Origin: an uncultured Eisenbergiella sp.
GTDB taxonomy: Bacteria; Bacillota; Clostridia; Lachnospirales; Lachnospiraceae
Direction: 5' to 3'
NCBI GenBank assembly: GCA_947631815.1
Contig: CANRMT010000003.1
Coordinates: forward strand, 1 to 57,890
Length of the DNA stretch: 57,890 nucleotides
Shown here: positions 38,058 through 47,732 of the stretch, piece by piece
Position numbering within the stretch: the stretch's first letter is position 1
Layout: each line of letters opens with the position of its first letter
Program-made: the position numbers and the translations under genes
The notes under the pieces: model-generated
The model's database searches: none
Seen by the model: the letters and a program-made list of their open reading frames with translations, nothing else
Told to the model about the DNA's origin: nothing

Positions 38058-39824
38058 TCACTTCGCCAGTTCGTAGTACAGGCCTTTTTTCGCCATGAGC
38101 TGCTCGTGCGTCCCTTCCTCCGCGATCCCCTTGTTGCTGATATACAGGATCCGGTCGGAATTGCGGATCGTGGACAGCCGGTGCGCGACGATGAACGCCG
38201 TTTTGTCCTTGATCAGCACATCCAGCGCCTGCTTGATCAAAAGCTCCGTCTCCGTGTCGATGGCGCTGGTGGCCTCATCCAGGATGATGACGGAGGGATT
38301 TTTCAGCACGATCCTGGCAAAGCTGATCAGCTGGCGTTCGCCCGCGGACAGACCTGCGCCCCGCTCCTCCAGCACATGTCCGTAACCGTCCTTCAGCCTC
38401 TGGATGAATTTATCGGCGAAGATCGTTTTCGCCGCCTCTATGCACTCCTCGTCCGTGGCGTCCCGCCTGCCGTACCGGATGTTTTCCAGCACGGTCCCCT
38501 TGAAAATGAAGGGATCCTGCATCAGCACGCCCACCTCCCGGCGCAGCGAATCGATGGTCGCGTCCCGCACGTCGATGCCGTCCACGGTCACGCTCCCCTG
38601 CTGCACATCATAAAACCGGGTGAGCATATTGATGATCGTGGTCTTTCCGGCGCCGGTGGGCCCCACCAGCGCGATGGTCTCTCCGGGCTTCACATGGAGA
38701 TCGAAATGCTCCAGGATGTTCACGTTTTCCTCATAGGCAAAGGTGACGTCGTTGAAATCCACTTTGCCCTTCACATTTTTCAGCGTGACCGCGTTTTCCT
38801 TATCCTGTATGCCCAGCGGATAGTCGATGGTCTCGAACACCTGCTCCAGATTGGAGCACACCTGGGCCAGCTCCTGGATGATGGTGGAGATCTGGGACAG
38901 CGGATCCTGGAAGGAGCTCATGTATGTGGTGAAGGTGATCACCACGCCCGCGGTGATCAGGTCGTTGCCCCCCAGGATCAGGGCCAGCGCCACGCCGTAG
39001 ATCAGCAGCGTGCCCACGTGCCAGAAGCCCATGACCACGGGCTGGTTCAGCCGGGAGCGCTTCGTGATGCTCCACCACATTTTCACGCTCTCCTGATGGA
39101 TGTCCCTGTAGGTCTCCTTGTTGATCTCGATGCGGTTATAGTTTTTGACGATCTGCTCCCCCATGATGGACTCCACCAGAAAGGCGGTACGGTTGGAGTT
39201 TTTCAGGCGGTGCAGCGTGTACATCCTGCGCAGCACCGTGCGGAGAATGAACACGATGACCATCATCGGCACGATGGTGGCGAACACGATCAGCGTCAGC
39301 ATGGGACTCAAAGAAAGCATGAACACGGTCACCACGACGATCTTCACGATATAGATGGCGAACATCATCACATAGTTGGAAAAAAAGTCCGCCAGCGCGT
39401 TGATATACTCCGTCACGCGGACGACGATCTTGCCGTCCGGACGGTTGTCGAAATAATCAAACGGGAGACGCTGCAGCCGTTCAAAGATATCCGTCCGGAT
39501 ATTGGAAATGATCAGAAGCCCCATCTTTCCCATGCTCCGGGCCTGGATAAAGGTGGAAAGGATCTCCACTGCGGCCAGAAGCACCAGCCCCGCTCCCATC
39601 AGCGCCAGCTGCCGGTAATCCTTGTTGACCACCACCTCATCCACGATCCGCTTCAGAAGCCGGGGCGGATAAAGGGACACCACGGCGGCCACCAGCATCA
39701 TGCAGGTGACGAGGACCAGGATCTTCCGGTAGGGAAGGATGTATTTCACCGTTCTGCCCAGCTGCTTGATATCTATCTTTTTCTCGATCTGCTCGTCTTC
39801 AAAGAAAGTATTCCGCTTAGCCAT
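38058..39824 (-). CDS. ABC exporter, half-transporter with competent Walker B
   Basis: This 588-aa half-transporter starts MAKRNTFFEDEQ; the track's 70 upstream residues overlap the previous gene. It has six transmembrane helices (residues 30-320) and an ATPase domain with Walker A GPTGAGKT. Its signature LSAGERQLISFARI deviates from LSGGQ. Walker B with catalytic Glu is VIILDEATSAID. It pairs with the upstream half-transporter, whose gene overlaps by 8 nt, making a heterodimer like BmrCD. The substrate may be a drug, lipid or peptide and is unknown. Confidence 0.92.
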   Translation of the reverse strand: MAKRNTFFEDEQIEKKIDIKQLGRTVKYILPYRKILVLVTCMMLVAAVVSLYPPRLLKRIVDEVVVNKDYRQLALMGAGLVLLAAVEILSTFIQARSMGKMGLLIISNIRTDIFERLQRLPFDYFDNRPDGKIVVRVTEYINALADFFSNYVMMFAIYIVKIVVVTVFMLSLSPMLTLIVFATIVPMMVIVFILRTVLRRMYTLHRLKNSNRTAFLVESIMGEQIVKNYNRIEINKETYRDIHQESVKMWWSITKRSRLNQPVVMGFWHVGTLLIYGVALALILGGNDLITAGVVITFTTYMSSFQDPLSQISTIIQELAQVCSNLEQVFETIDYPLGIQDKENAVTLKNVKGKVDFNDVTFAYEENVNILEHFDLHVKPGETIALVGPTGAGKTTIINMLTRFYDVQQGSVTVDGIDVRDATIDSLRREVGVLMQDPFIFKGTVLENIRYGRRDATDEECIEAAKTIFADKFIQRLKDGYGHVLEERGAGLSAGERQLISFARIVLKNPSVIILDEATSAIDTETELLIKQALDVLIKDKTAFIVAHRLSTIRNSDRILYISNKGIAEEGTHEQLMAKKGLYYELAK

Positions 39825-41787
39825 TGCCCGCATTTCCTTTCTTCCCGGCGCCGCCCGTCTTCGTCCGTGCCCCGGCGCTGTCAGACTTCCCTGCCGTCCC
39901 GGCGCTGCCGGAACGCCTTTCGGCTCCGGACGCTCCCGGCTGAGCGCCCGCGCCGCCGGACGGCTCCTGCTTCTTCGCCAGGCTGTCGTAGTCCACGACG
40001 GAATCCTGCTGCTCCTGCTGAACGCTGTACACATGGGCGAAGCTGCCGCCCAGCGCCATCAGCTCCTGAAATGTCCCGCGCTCCGTGATCTCCCCGTCCT
40101 TCATATAGAGGATCTCGTCACAGTTGACCACCGAGGAGAACCGGTGCGCCGTGATGATCACGGTCTTTTCCCTGAAGTTTTCCTCGATGTCCCTAAGCAG
40201 GGTCCGTTCCGTATTGACGTCCAGCGCGCTGGTGGAATCGTCCAGGATGAAGACCGGGGCGTTTTTGTGGAACGCTCTGGCGATGGAAAGCCGCTGCTTC
40301 TGCCCGCCGGAAATGCCCAGCCCCCGCTCGCCCACGATGGTCTTATAGCGGTCCGCCAGCGCGTCGATGAACTTGCTCGCCTGGGCGTGGACGGCGGCCT
40401 GCGTCACCATGCGCTCGTCGATATCCGGCCTGCTGTAAGCGATATTGGACTCTATCGTATTGGAAAAGAGGAACACATCCTGGAACACATAGGAATACAT
40501 GCGCCGCAGGTTATCCAGGCTGAACTCCCGGATGTCGTGCCCGTCCAGCGTGATGCTGCCGCCGGTGATGTCCCGGGTGCGCACCAGCGCTTTCAGCAGA
40601 ACGCTTTTTCCCGAACCGGTCTCGCCCACGATGCCGATCTTTTTCCCGTAGGGGATGCTGACATTGATATTTTTCAGGATGTCCTGGCCGTCGATCCGCA
40701 TGGATACGTCCTTCAGCTCGATATCCGGCGCGTCGCACCGCAGCGCCGCCTGCTCATGGTCCGGCACCCTGCTCTGTTTTTCCATGAAGCTCTTCAGCTC
40801 CAGCCCCGCGATGGTCTGCTGCTGCATGTTGAAGATATGGTTGTTCAGGCTGGTGATATTGTTCATGATGCGGAGGACATAGGTGGAGGAGGACAAAATA
40901 TAGCCCACCGTCAGATATCCGTTGATCACCAGGATCGCGCCGATCACGATGGTCCCGATATAGGCGATCTGCTTGATGGAATTGAACGTCAGATCGAAAC
41001 GGGAGGACAGCCAGATCTGCTTCAGCCTGGCGTTCAGCAGATTCTGATTGGAAACGCCGAACTTCTCTTTTTCCAGCTCCTCGTTGGTAAAGGAACGCAC
41101 GATCCGGACCGCCGCGATGTTTTCCTGCACGGTCAGGTTCATGGCCGCGCTCTTGCTGCGGATATCCCGGAAATTCACGCGGGCCTGTCTTTTGAAGTTC
41201 ACCACCGTCCTCACCAGGAACGGCATCAGGATCAGCGGGATGATGATAAAGGAAATATTGATGCCCGCGATCAGGACGAGGGTCATCGCCAGAATGAAGA
41301 TCGAGTCGCCGAGGTAGGGAACCCTGTGCGCGAACAGCTCCTTGAACATGATGGTATCGCTGTTGAGGATCTGCAGCAGCTCGCCGGAGTTATAATCCGC
41401 GATCGTCGCGGAGTCCAGCTCCATCAGCTTGCCGTAGGTCGCATAGCGCAGCTCCGTCTCCAGCCGCAGGCCGATCCACTCCTGCAGCAGGTCTCTCACA
41501 TAAATGACCGAGATCCGAAGCCCGATCAGGATGAGATAAACCGCCGCGATGGAGCCGAACAGCCGCATGCTGTGCACCTCTCCGTATACCCCGGTCAGCA
41601 GGAAATGGAAGATCCCGCCGCTGTCCTCCGCGACCTCCCCGCTCTGTATGACGAAATCGATCAGGAGTCCCGTCAGAAGGGGCAGCAGCAGCTCCGCGAA
41701 AATGCCGATAAGGCTCAGGATCTCCGCCAGGACCGCCGCCGGCATGCTTTTCCGAAAATAACGGTATCCGAATTTCAGTGTCTCCAT
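39817..41787 (-). CDS. ABC exporter, partner half-transporter with degenerate Walker B
   Basis: This 656-aa membrane protein has six transmembrane helices then an ATPase domain: Walker A GETGSGKS, signature ISGGQKQRLSIARA, and Walker B FILDDSTSALD, where the catalytic Glu is Asp. This is the usual mark of the non-hydrolysing site in heterodimeric exporters, and it complements the partner gene, whose signature is the deviant one. Its last 50 residues are a Gly/Ala/Ser/Lys-rich tail (GGAGAQPGASGAERRSGSAG) of no known domain. It is first in the two-gene unit. Confidence 0.92.
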   Translation of the reverse strand: METLKFGYRYFRKSMPAAVLAEILSLIGIFAELLLPLLTGLLIDFVIQSGEVAEDSGGIFHFLLTGVYGEVHSMRLFGSIAAVYLILIGLRISVIYVRDLLQEWIGLRLETELRYATYGKLMELDSATIADYNSGELLQILNSDTIMFKELFAHRVPYLGDSIFILAMTLVLIAGINISFIIIPLILMPFLVRTVVNFKRQARVNFRDIRSKSAAMNLTVQENIAAVRIVRSFTNEELEKEKFGVSNQNLLNARLKQIWLSSRFDLTFNSIKQIAYIGTIVIGAILVINGYLTVGYILSSSTYVLRIMNNITSLNNHIFNMQQQTIAGLELKSFMEKQSRVPDHEQAALRCDAPDIELKDVSMRIDGQDILKNINVSIPYGKKIGIVGETGSGKSVLLKALVRTRDITGGSITLDGHDIREFSLDNLRRMYSYVFQDVFLFSNTIESNIAYSRPDIDERMVTQAAVHAQASKFIDALADRYKTIVGERGLGISGGQKQRLSIARAFHKNAPVFILDDSTSALDVNTERTLLRDIEENFREKTVIITAHRFSSVVNCDEILYMKDGEITERGTFQELMALGGSFAHVYSVQQEQQDSVVDYDSLAKKQEPSGGAGAQPGASGAERRSGSAGTAGKSDSAGARTKTGGAGKKGNAGNG

Positions 41788-41960
41788 GGTTGTCTGACTT
41801 CCTTTTCAAAAATAAATCGGTCTATTACACCCATTTTTTTACCGGCCCCTATTATAGCACCTTCTCAAACCGATTTATTTGCACACTTCATGTCGAAAAT
41901 TGACGTTTTCCCAATGGAGCGTCTGCCCCGTGCCTGACGGGACCGCCGCGGCGGGCGCAC

Positions 41961-41997
41961 AAAAAAGCACTTCCCGAAGCATCCTTCGGAGAAGTGC
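41961..41997 (-). terminator. Terminator after the unknown 145-aa gene
   Basis: On the minus strand GCACTTCTCCGAAG and CTTCGGGAAGTGC pair and are followed by TTTTTTG, about 50 nt after the gene's stop. A strong intrinsic terminator, it also isolates the ABC genes downstream. Confidence 0.88.
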
Positions 41998-42045
41998 GCC
42001 GATCCTGTTCTTTTCTCTCCATGCCGCCGGGCGGGGACGTTCCCT

Positions 42046-42483
42046 CTACTGTCCCGCCGTCTGCACGAGGTCGTACGCCCGGAACAGAAACTGTATCCGG
42101 AAGCCTTCCTTCCCGCCCGAAACATAGATATCATCGGAATCGTTCACGATGGAAGAAAACCCGTCCAGGTTCATGAACGCATCGCGGTCCAGGGTCAGGC
42201 AGCCGCCCTCATAGGTCAGCTGTCCCACCAGGGACTCCTCATCCAGCTTCAGCCTGACGCGTCCGCCCTGTATGCTGGCGGTCTTATAGAGGATCGGGTA
42301 AAAAACCTCTTCCACCTTTTTCCATTTTTTTTCGTCCTTCACCTTTTGGCACAGGACCTTCGACCCGGCCAGTCTGCGGACCAGCTCCAGGCGCTGCTGC
42401 TGTTCGGGGAGACCGGGCGTCCCCTCCAGAAATTCTTCCATATCCCGTCTGTACTGACCGGTAAAATCTGCACTTTTTTCCAT
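42046..42483 (-). CDS. Unknown 145-aa cytoplasmic protein
   Basis: I do not recognise a family. The product is acidic and charged, with a helical first half (YRRDMEEFLEGTPGLPEQQQRLELVRRLAG) and a mostly strand-forming second half (ASIQGGRVRLKLDEESLVGQLTYEGGCLTLDRDAF). No signal peptide or membrane segment is seen. It has a possible -10 TATAAT about 100 bp upstream on the minus strand and a strong terminator after it, so it looks like an independent gene. It is divergent from an XRE gene. Confidence 0.7.
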   Translation of the reverse strand: MEKSADFTGQYRRDMEEFLEGTPGLPEQQQRLELVRRLAGSKVLCQKVKDEKKWKKVEEVFYPILYKTASIQGGRVRLKLDEESLVGQLTYEGGCLTLDRDAFMNLDGFSSIVNDSDDIYVSGGKEGFRIQFLFRAYDLVQTAGQ

Positions 42484-42686
42484 GCTTTCCCCTGTCCCGG
42501 AAGCCCTGCCGCACGGGTCAGCCTCAAAAGGCGGGCCGTCCGCCCTTCATGATCCTGCCATGAGCTTTTTCCGGTTTTTGATAATTATACCATCAATCCC
42601 ATTCCCTTTAAAGGGAAAATTCACTTTTCCATTACCAACAGCGGTCCCTGATTCATACTACAATATCAGTGAAAGGACGAATCAGG

Positions 42687-43007
42687 ATGTCTAACGTACA
42701 ATATGAGAAGTTTATCCGCTCGCGCATCACCGAACTCCGCATCCGGAAGAACGTGTCCGAGCACAGGATGAGTCTTGAACTGGATAAGAGCGGATCGTAT
42801 ATCCGCGGCATCACCAGCGAAGCGGCACTGCCCTCCCTCCGGGAGCTGTTCAACATCATTTCCTACTTCGAAATGGATCCCGCCGAATTCTTCGCCCCGC
42901 TCGCGGAACAGGACACGCAGTACAACAGGCTGTGCGAACGCCTTCACGGCCTGGAAGCCTCCGATCTGGATAAGGTCGGACTGTTCCTGGACTGGATCAC
43001 AAAATAG
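42687..43007 (+). CDS. Small XRE-type regulator
   Basis: The HTH motif lies in IRKNVSEHRMSLELDKSGSYIRGITSEAALPSLRELFNIISYFEMDPAEFFAP. The first ATG of the frame is at 42687 (MSNVQYEKF), preceded by AATCAGG. The ORF track instead begins at a non-ATG codon 18 nt earlier, nearer the AAAGGA site, so both starts remain open. The product is about 106-112 aa, with a helical C-terminus (DLDKVGLFLDWI) like that of the XRE protein near glf. It is probably a repressor; targets are unknown. Confidence 0.8.
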   Translation: MSNVQYEKFIRSRITELRIRKNVSEHRMSLELDKSGSYIRGITSEAALPSLRELFNIISYFEMDPAEFFAPLAEQDTQYNRLCERLHGLEASDLDKVGLFLDWITK

Positions 43008-43115
43008 ATTCCGACATGCGGCTCTTTTCGCCCCTCCGGGCCGCAGGGTTGGGTTTTTTTATTTGCATACTGCTTAATTATACAGTATAAGAATATAAAT
43101 TGTACATACAGGAAA

Positions 43116-43144
43116 TTACCAAAAATATCCTTTCCAGATATAAT
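43116..43144 (+). promoter_or_regulatory. Promoter of the second small XRE gene
   Basis: TTACCA (43116-43121) and TATAAT (43139-43144) are 17 bp apart, about 24 bp before the start, in an AT-rich segment. Confidence 0.55.
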
Positions 43145-43167
43145 ATTTTTGATAAGGAGGGGCGTCC

Positions 43168-43449
43168 ATGAAATATTTACATATCAGGATCACTGACCTG
43201 CTGGAAGAAAAAGGAATCAGCAAAACGAGAATATGCAAAGATCTGGAGCTGCAGCGGGGCAATTTCAACCGGTACTGCCGGGACGATTTCCAACGTGTAG
43301 ACGCTGCCCTCATTCTGAAGCTGTGCGATTATTTTCACTGCGAGATCGCCGACCTGCTGGAGATCCGGGATGACAGGGACAGATTCCCGGCGAAGGATGC
43401 GGGAACGGAGGAACACGCGGATCTGATGTGCGCCGGAGATGCCAGGTGA
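43168..43449 (+). CDS. Small XRE-type regulator with C-terminal tail
   Basis: This 93-aa protein starts after a strong AAGGAGG site and carries an XRE HTH (ITDLLEEKGISKTRICKDLELQRGNFNRYCRDDFQRVDAALILKLCDYFHCEIADLLE). It resembles the small Cro/C1-type regulators common in Firmicutes. The last 25 residues are polar and unstructured. It follows another XRE gene by 160 bp. No toxin or phage gene is adjacent, so its target is unknown. Confidence 0.82.
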   Translation: MKYLHIRITDLLEEKGISKTRICKDLELQRGNFNRYCRDDFQRVDAALILKLCDYFHCEIADLLEIRDDRDRFPAKDAGTEEHADLMCAGDAR

Positions 43450-43573
43450 GCGGACTCCGGCGTGACATTTGTCGGAGGCCGACCGGCCCTGCACAATGAA
43501 GGTCTGACCGGCATCATCCCGGATATGCCCAAGCAGGCGAACGGGGCGGAAGCACGCAAAAATGAGCATACAG

Positions 43574-43666
43574 AAAACACCCCTCGGCTTACCTGCGCCC
43601 GCCCGGGACAGCATCCGGACAGAGCTGTCCAAAACGGCGCGCACATACATATGCCGGGGGTGTTTT
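43574..43666. terminator. Long inverted repeat between convergent genes
   Basis: AAAACACCCCTCGGC (43574-43588) pairs with GCCGGGGGTGTTTT (43653-43666) with one bulged base; inside, GGACAG pairs with CTGTCC. Each strand ends in an A/T-rich run, so it could serve the XRE gene and the AGE-family gene as a bidirectional terminator. The loop is unusually long (about 64 nt). The rest of 43450-43728 shows no gene. Confidence 0.6.
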
Positions 43667-43728
43667 TGATTCTTGACAGCGGAAAGCCCGCTCCGGGATC
43701 GCTCCCGCGGAAAATTCCCGCCGTGCCT

Positions 43729-44982
43729 TTACGCCTGCTCGATCTCGTTCTTTTTCACCGCGGCGGCGATGGAACAGCCGATCTGCGCATTGTACGGGAT
43801 CAGCGTCGCCTGAAATGCGTGGTACAGGTCAGATTTTCCGGGCCATACGGTGCCCATGAGCTCATTTTTTTCATTCAGCTGATGGAACCAGGAGCCGTTC
43901 ACATGATCCAGCACCACCGTGTCCAGATATTCCATGAAGGACGCATAATCCTGCGCATATTCCCCGTCTCCGCACAGCCGGTAAAGGACGGAAGAAGTGT
44001 TGATCGCCTCCGCCAGCGTCCAGTGCATCCGGTCATGCACCACCGGCTTCCCGTTCCAGTCCGTCGTATACACGATGCCCGGCGCGCCGTCGCAGTTCCA
44101 GGCGTCGGAAACGGCCCTGCGGTACAGCTTCTTCGCGGCCTCCAGGTACTTCCCGATCTCCTCCGAGCCCGGCGCATAGGTGGATACCGCCCACTGCACG
44201 ATCAGCCTGGCCCACTCGATCCCGTGTCCGGGCGTCGCCCCATAGGGCTTAAACGGATCGTCCGGCTTCTCCCGATTGCATTCCAGGTTCGCCTTCCATT
44301 CTTTGGTGAAGTGCTCCGGCAGACGCCAGCCGTTCTGTCCGGCCCACTCCAGCACATGATCGATGATCCTGCCCGCGCGGACGCGGTATTTTTCGTCCGA
44401 CACGGCATCGGCCACCGCCAGGAATGCCTCCACCGTGTGCATATTGGCATTGAGACCGCGATAATCGTCCAAAACGGTGAAGTCCGTATCCCAGGTATCG
44501 CTGGAAAGCCCCTCCTGCTCGTTCCAGAATTTCTCATCATAGACCCGGCAGGCATCCTGAAGGAGCTCATCGGCGCCCGGTATCCCTGCCAGCAGCGCGG
44601 AAGTCGCCGCGAGGATCACGAAAGCGTGCGCATAACACTGTTTGGTGGGCAGGATGCCTCCGTCCGCCGTAAGCCCGGCATACCATCCCCCGTGCGCTTC
44701 GTCGTGCAGCTCGCCCCGCAGGCCCTTCAGGCCCGCCTGGGCCAGCGCCCTGCATTCTTCGTGGCCCAGCATATATCCGATGCTGTAAACATGGACCATG
44801 CGCGAGGTGATCCAGGTCTCCCTGGGCCTGTCCTTCCAGGGCGTCCCGTCATCCCCCAGATAGTAGGAGGAGCCCCCCGGCGCGGGAAACTGCTTCCCGA
44901 AGCGCAGGATCCCTTCCCCCATTTCCTTCAGAAATCTGCGGTTTTCTTCTGTGTTCAGCTGATACTTGCGGTTATTGTTCAT
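43729..44982 (-). CDS. AGE-family aldose-ketose isomerase/epimerase (YihS-like)
   Basis: This 417-aa protein has the alpha/alpha-barrel pattern of N-acylglucosamine 2-epimerase-family enzymes: ETWITSRMVHVYSIGYMLG, DEAHGGWYAGL, YAHAFVILAATSALLAG, ANMHTVEAFLAVADA and GHGIEWARLIVQW. Catalytic His residues are present in the last two. The best resemblance is to YihS-type isomerases acting on mannose, fructose or sulfoquinovose. It is cytoplasmic. It lies just downstream of a large glycosidase-like gene, pointing to sugar metabolism, but the substrate is not fixed. Confidence 0.88.
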   Translation of the reverse strand: MNNNRKYQLNTEENRRFLKEMGEGILRFGKQFPAPGGSSYYLGDDGTPWKDRPRETWITSRMVHVYSIGYMLGHEECRALAQAGLKGLRGELHDEAHGGWYAGLTADGGILPTKQCYAHAFVILAATSALLAGIPGADELLQDACRVYDEKFWNEQEGLSSDTWDTDFTVLDDYRGLNANMHTVEAFLAVADAVSDEKYRVRAGRIIDHVLEWAGQNGWRLPEHFTKEWKANLECNREKPDDPFKPYGATPGHGIEWARLIVQWAVSTYAPGSEEIGKYLEAAKKLYRRAVSDAWNCDGAPGIVYTTDWNGKPVVHDRMHWTLAEAINTSSVLYRLCGDGEYAQDYASFMEYLDTVVLDHVNGSWFHQLNEKNELMGTVWPGKSDLYHAFQATLIPYNAQIGCSIAAAVKKNEIEQA

Positions 44983-45051
44983 CTGCTGTTACCTCCTCCT
45001 GTTGTTTCCATTCTATTCTCAGACACGGGATTTTGCAATATGATTTTCCCG

Positions 45052-45180
45052 GATATCCGGCCGCGGGGATTGAACTCTGCTCCGAAATTTATATTTTTAA
45101 GCCGCTGATATCCGGCCGCGGAGATTGAACCTCGCATCTGAATTCAGGATCTCAATCCGCTGTTGTCCGGCCGCGGTCCG
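45052..45180. repeat. 55-bp tandem duplication of a gene end
   Basis: Three copies start at 45052, 45107 and 45162 with a 55-bp period, each headed by G.T.TCCGGCCGCGG. The third copy is inside the last codons of the glycosidase-like gene. The first two are degenerate duplicates in the gap to the AGE-family gene, mostly conserved in ATTGAAC and GCCGCT blocks. Confidence 0.75.
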
Positions 45181-47570
45181 TCCAATGTTAAAAATGTCCC
45201 TTCCAGCGTCACGGCCTTCCCGCGGCTGTGCCAGGACAGGAGCAGGGTGCGCGTCCTCTCATCCCATTCGGCCCCTATCGGCACTTCCTGCCCTTCCTCA
45301 TCCACCGCCTTCACACCGGCAGGATGCGAAAGCCGCACGCGGATATGCACCGGGATACGGTCCGCCGCCTTTAAGACCATTCGGATCCCATCCGCCGATA
45401 TTTCCGCAGCTTCCACCCGCGCAGAGGCCGCGATGATCCGGAAGGGCTCCCCTTCGATCGCGGAAAGATCGAACAGCAGGGCGGTTTCATCCGGGCCGAT
45501 CTCCTTGTGTACCGTGATCCGGTAATCATTCTCCAGCAGATCGGCAAACAGACCGTCAAATACCTTTTTCCCGTCATCCACACTCTCATCCATGACGGCG
45601 GAGATCAGATAGGGGCCTCTGTGCAGGGTCAGATCGTTTCTGTACTGCCAGCAGACGTCCCTCTCCGCCAGCGCCCTTTTCACCAGCTCCCTGTAACGGT
45701 CCGCCTCGCCGCGGTCCAGACAGATTCCGGCGGGCACCGTCTGCCGCAGGAAGACCCGTCCTGCGCCCACATCATAGGCACCTTCCGCGGGCGTCCGTCC
45801 CAGTCCCGCCAGCTCAAACAGATGCTCCGCGGGATCCCGATACCCCGCCTGCCGCCACCAGGAAGAGATCTCATGGAAGGGGTCGCTGCCGTCCCCGACA
45901 TAGATCAGCGTGCCGCCGCCCCTGATCCAGGCGGCCAGCGCCATATTCACGTCCGGCCCCTCCGGCTTGATAAACTCATAGCTCAGGATCAGGAACCGGC
46001 AGTCGTCCAGATACCCCGCGAATCTCCTGACGTTGTCCAGCTGGACCGGACGGACAGGCAGGCCGTATTTCAGCAGCGGCATGGCAAGACCAAAAAATTG
46101 CGGGAACGCCGGGCTCTGAATGAAATCCTGCATTTTGGAAGGGTCTTCCCGGATCTCGAGCATCAGGGCCGCGGCCTTCGCCTCGTCCACCGGCTCTCCC
46201 GTATTCTTATGCAGCGCCGCCTGCAGCCTGTCCCCAATGGGCTTTGTGCGCACAATGCCGTCAGGGAACGTTCTCTGAAACAGCCCACTGTCCGACAGGA
46301 AAACGCCCACGGTCTCCCGGACGCCCTCGAAGAAAAACTCCGGCTGGTCCATATCCCCGAACAGCTGGAACATGCCGGACAGGAAACCGGCATAGTCCGC
46401 CGGGATCGGCTCTCCCCGGACGGCGCCGACCGATCCTGCGGTCTCTCTCTGCCCATCGGCACCATCCTGACCTGCAGTGATGTCCGGCCCGGCGGCGCTG
46501 CTCTCCGACCCTGCCATGCCCTGCCCGACGGCGCTGTCCGGCCCGGCCGCCGCCTCCTGCTCCGCCGCGCCGACCGGTTCTCTCGGATAGCGTCCCTCAA
46601 AGATCCGATGCGGCCAGGGACATATCTCATAATGCCGGATCAGGGGATGCAGCAGGGACGCGACGGCGGTCCGGGTATAGTTATAACGATAGTTCTCCCA
46701 GGTATAGAAGGGACAGTCCTCGATCGGATCGTTCAAAAACCACATTCTCCGCCCGGTCCTCTTCACCAGCTCCTGCATGGCGCCGTATTCCAGAAAAGCC
46801 GTTTCGAAGGTGCGCTCCCGGTAAACACCGTTATAGACATTCGCCACCCGGCTGGTCCCGGTCCATATCTGCGCGATATACCCGTCCACAGTCGGGATAT
46901 CCAGAAGGGCCGCCTCCGGGCTCAGGATCTTCCATTGGGTATAGTTCAGCAGGCTGTGGGTCGGCACATAAAAACGGAGCGCCCGCCCGTACCGCACTTT
47001 GGCATACTCCTTCAGGGACGCGCTCACCCTGCCGATCGCGCGGCAGTATAAATACGCTTTCAGCCGGGCAGTTTTGTACCGGACATCCAGATCCTCCTGC
47101 TGCGGTCGCCAGGGCTCCTGATAAAAGATCTCATACTCCCTCCGAAACGCCGGAGAATAGCCGCCGTCGTCCCAGAATTCCGGCTCTTCCACATGGATCG
47201 CTTCCACGCCCGTGTCTACGGCCGCTTTCAGCTTCTCCGTCAGATAGTCCGAAAACGTCACCGCAGGGACCATATAGGGCACTCCGGGCCCATGAAGGAT
47301 CGCCGTGCCGTCCCGCTCCGTCTGACTCTCGTCCCAATGCTCCCGTCCGTCCCATTTTCCGTCCAGATAATCCCGATAGTCCCCCCATGCAATGCCCGTC
47401 ATCAGATGCACCACATAGCCCGCTTCCCGATACTGTTTCACGCGCGTCGGCATCGTATCGTCCGTTCCGTAGACCATGATGAAATCACAGCCGAGATCCA
47501 CGGAGGGCCGAAACTCCTCCGAAGCCTGATAGCCGGTGCGCTCTTCCGTTCTGTTTCTGATATATGCCAC
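45144..47570 (-). CDS. Large glycoside-hydrolase-like protein, family unknown
   Basis: The start is proposed at the GTG (VAYIRNRTEERTG), after AAAGGGGG. The 43 extra residues in the track are basic low-complexity sequence. The product is 808 aa. The N-terminal 350 residues look like a TIM barrel with acidic residues (GVEAIHVEEPEFWDDGG). Next comes an Ala/Gly insertion (about residues 350-420), then a glutamine-amidotransferase-like segment (CRFLILSYEFIKPEGPDVNMALAAWIRGGGTLIYVGDG), as in beta-galactosidase trimerisation domains, and a beta-rich C-terminus. There is no signal peptide. It sits next to an AGE-family gene. Confidence 0.7.
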   Translation of the reverse strand: MAYIRNRTEERTGYQASEEFRPSVDLGCDFIMVYGTDDTMPTRVKQYREAGYVVHLMTGIAWGDYRDYLDGKWDGREHWDESQTERDGTAILHGPGVPYMVPAVTFSDYLTEKLKAAVDTGVEAIHVEEPEFWDDGGYSPAFRREYEIFYQEPWRPQQEDLDVRYKTARLKAYLYCRAIGRVSASLKEYAKVRYGRALRFYVPTHSLLNYTQWKILSPEAALLDIPTVDGYIAQIWTGTSRVANVYNGVYRERTFETAFLEYGAMQELVKRTGRRMWFLNDPIEDCPFYTWENYRYNYTRTAVASLLHPLIRHYEICPWPHRIFEGRYPREPVGAAEQEAAAGPDSAVGQGMAGSESSAAGPDITAGQDGADGQRETAGSVGAVRGEPIPADYAGFLSGMFQLFGDMDQPEFFFEGVRETVGVFLSDSGLFQRTFPDGIVRTKPIGDRLQAALHKNTGEPVDEAKAAALMLEIREDPSKMQDFIQSPAFPQFFGLAMPLLKYGLPVRPVQLDNVRRFAGYLDDCRFLILSYEFIKPEGPDVNMALAAWIRGGGTLIYVGDGSDPFHEISSWWRQAGYRDPAEHLFELAGLGRTPAEGAYDVGAGRVFLRQTVPAGICLDRGEADRYRELVKRALAERDVCWQYRNDLTLHRGPYLISAVMDESVDDGKKVFDGLFADLLENDYRITVHKEIGPDETALLFDLSAIEGEPFRIIAASARVEAAEISADGIRMVLKAADRIPVHIRVRLSHPAGVKAVDEEGQEVPIGAEWDERTRTLLLSWHSRGKAVTLEGTFLTLDGPRPDNSGLRS

Positions 47571-47732
47571 AGGAGCCCCCTTTCCGCCGACCGATTTTTC
47601 ACCGGCCGGTTTTCCCGCCTTCCGTTCCCTTCCCCGTCCGGTTTTTCTGCCGTCCGTTTCTTTCTGCCGGCCGGTTTTTCCCGCCAGCCGTTTCCCCATC
47701 GGCCGGTTCTCTTTCCGTTCTCCGGCCTTTCT

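Noticed and set aside
43653-43728. Short promoter-like TTGACA near 43673
   Set aside because: The plus-strand TTGACAGC has no -10 box at the right distance and no gene follows.
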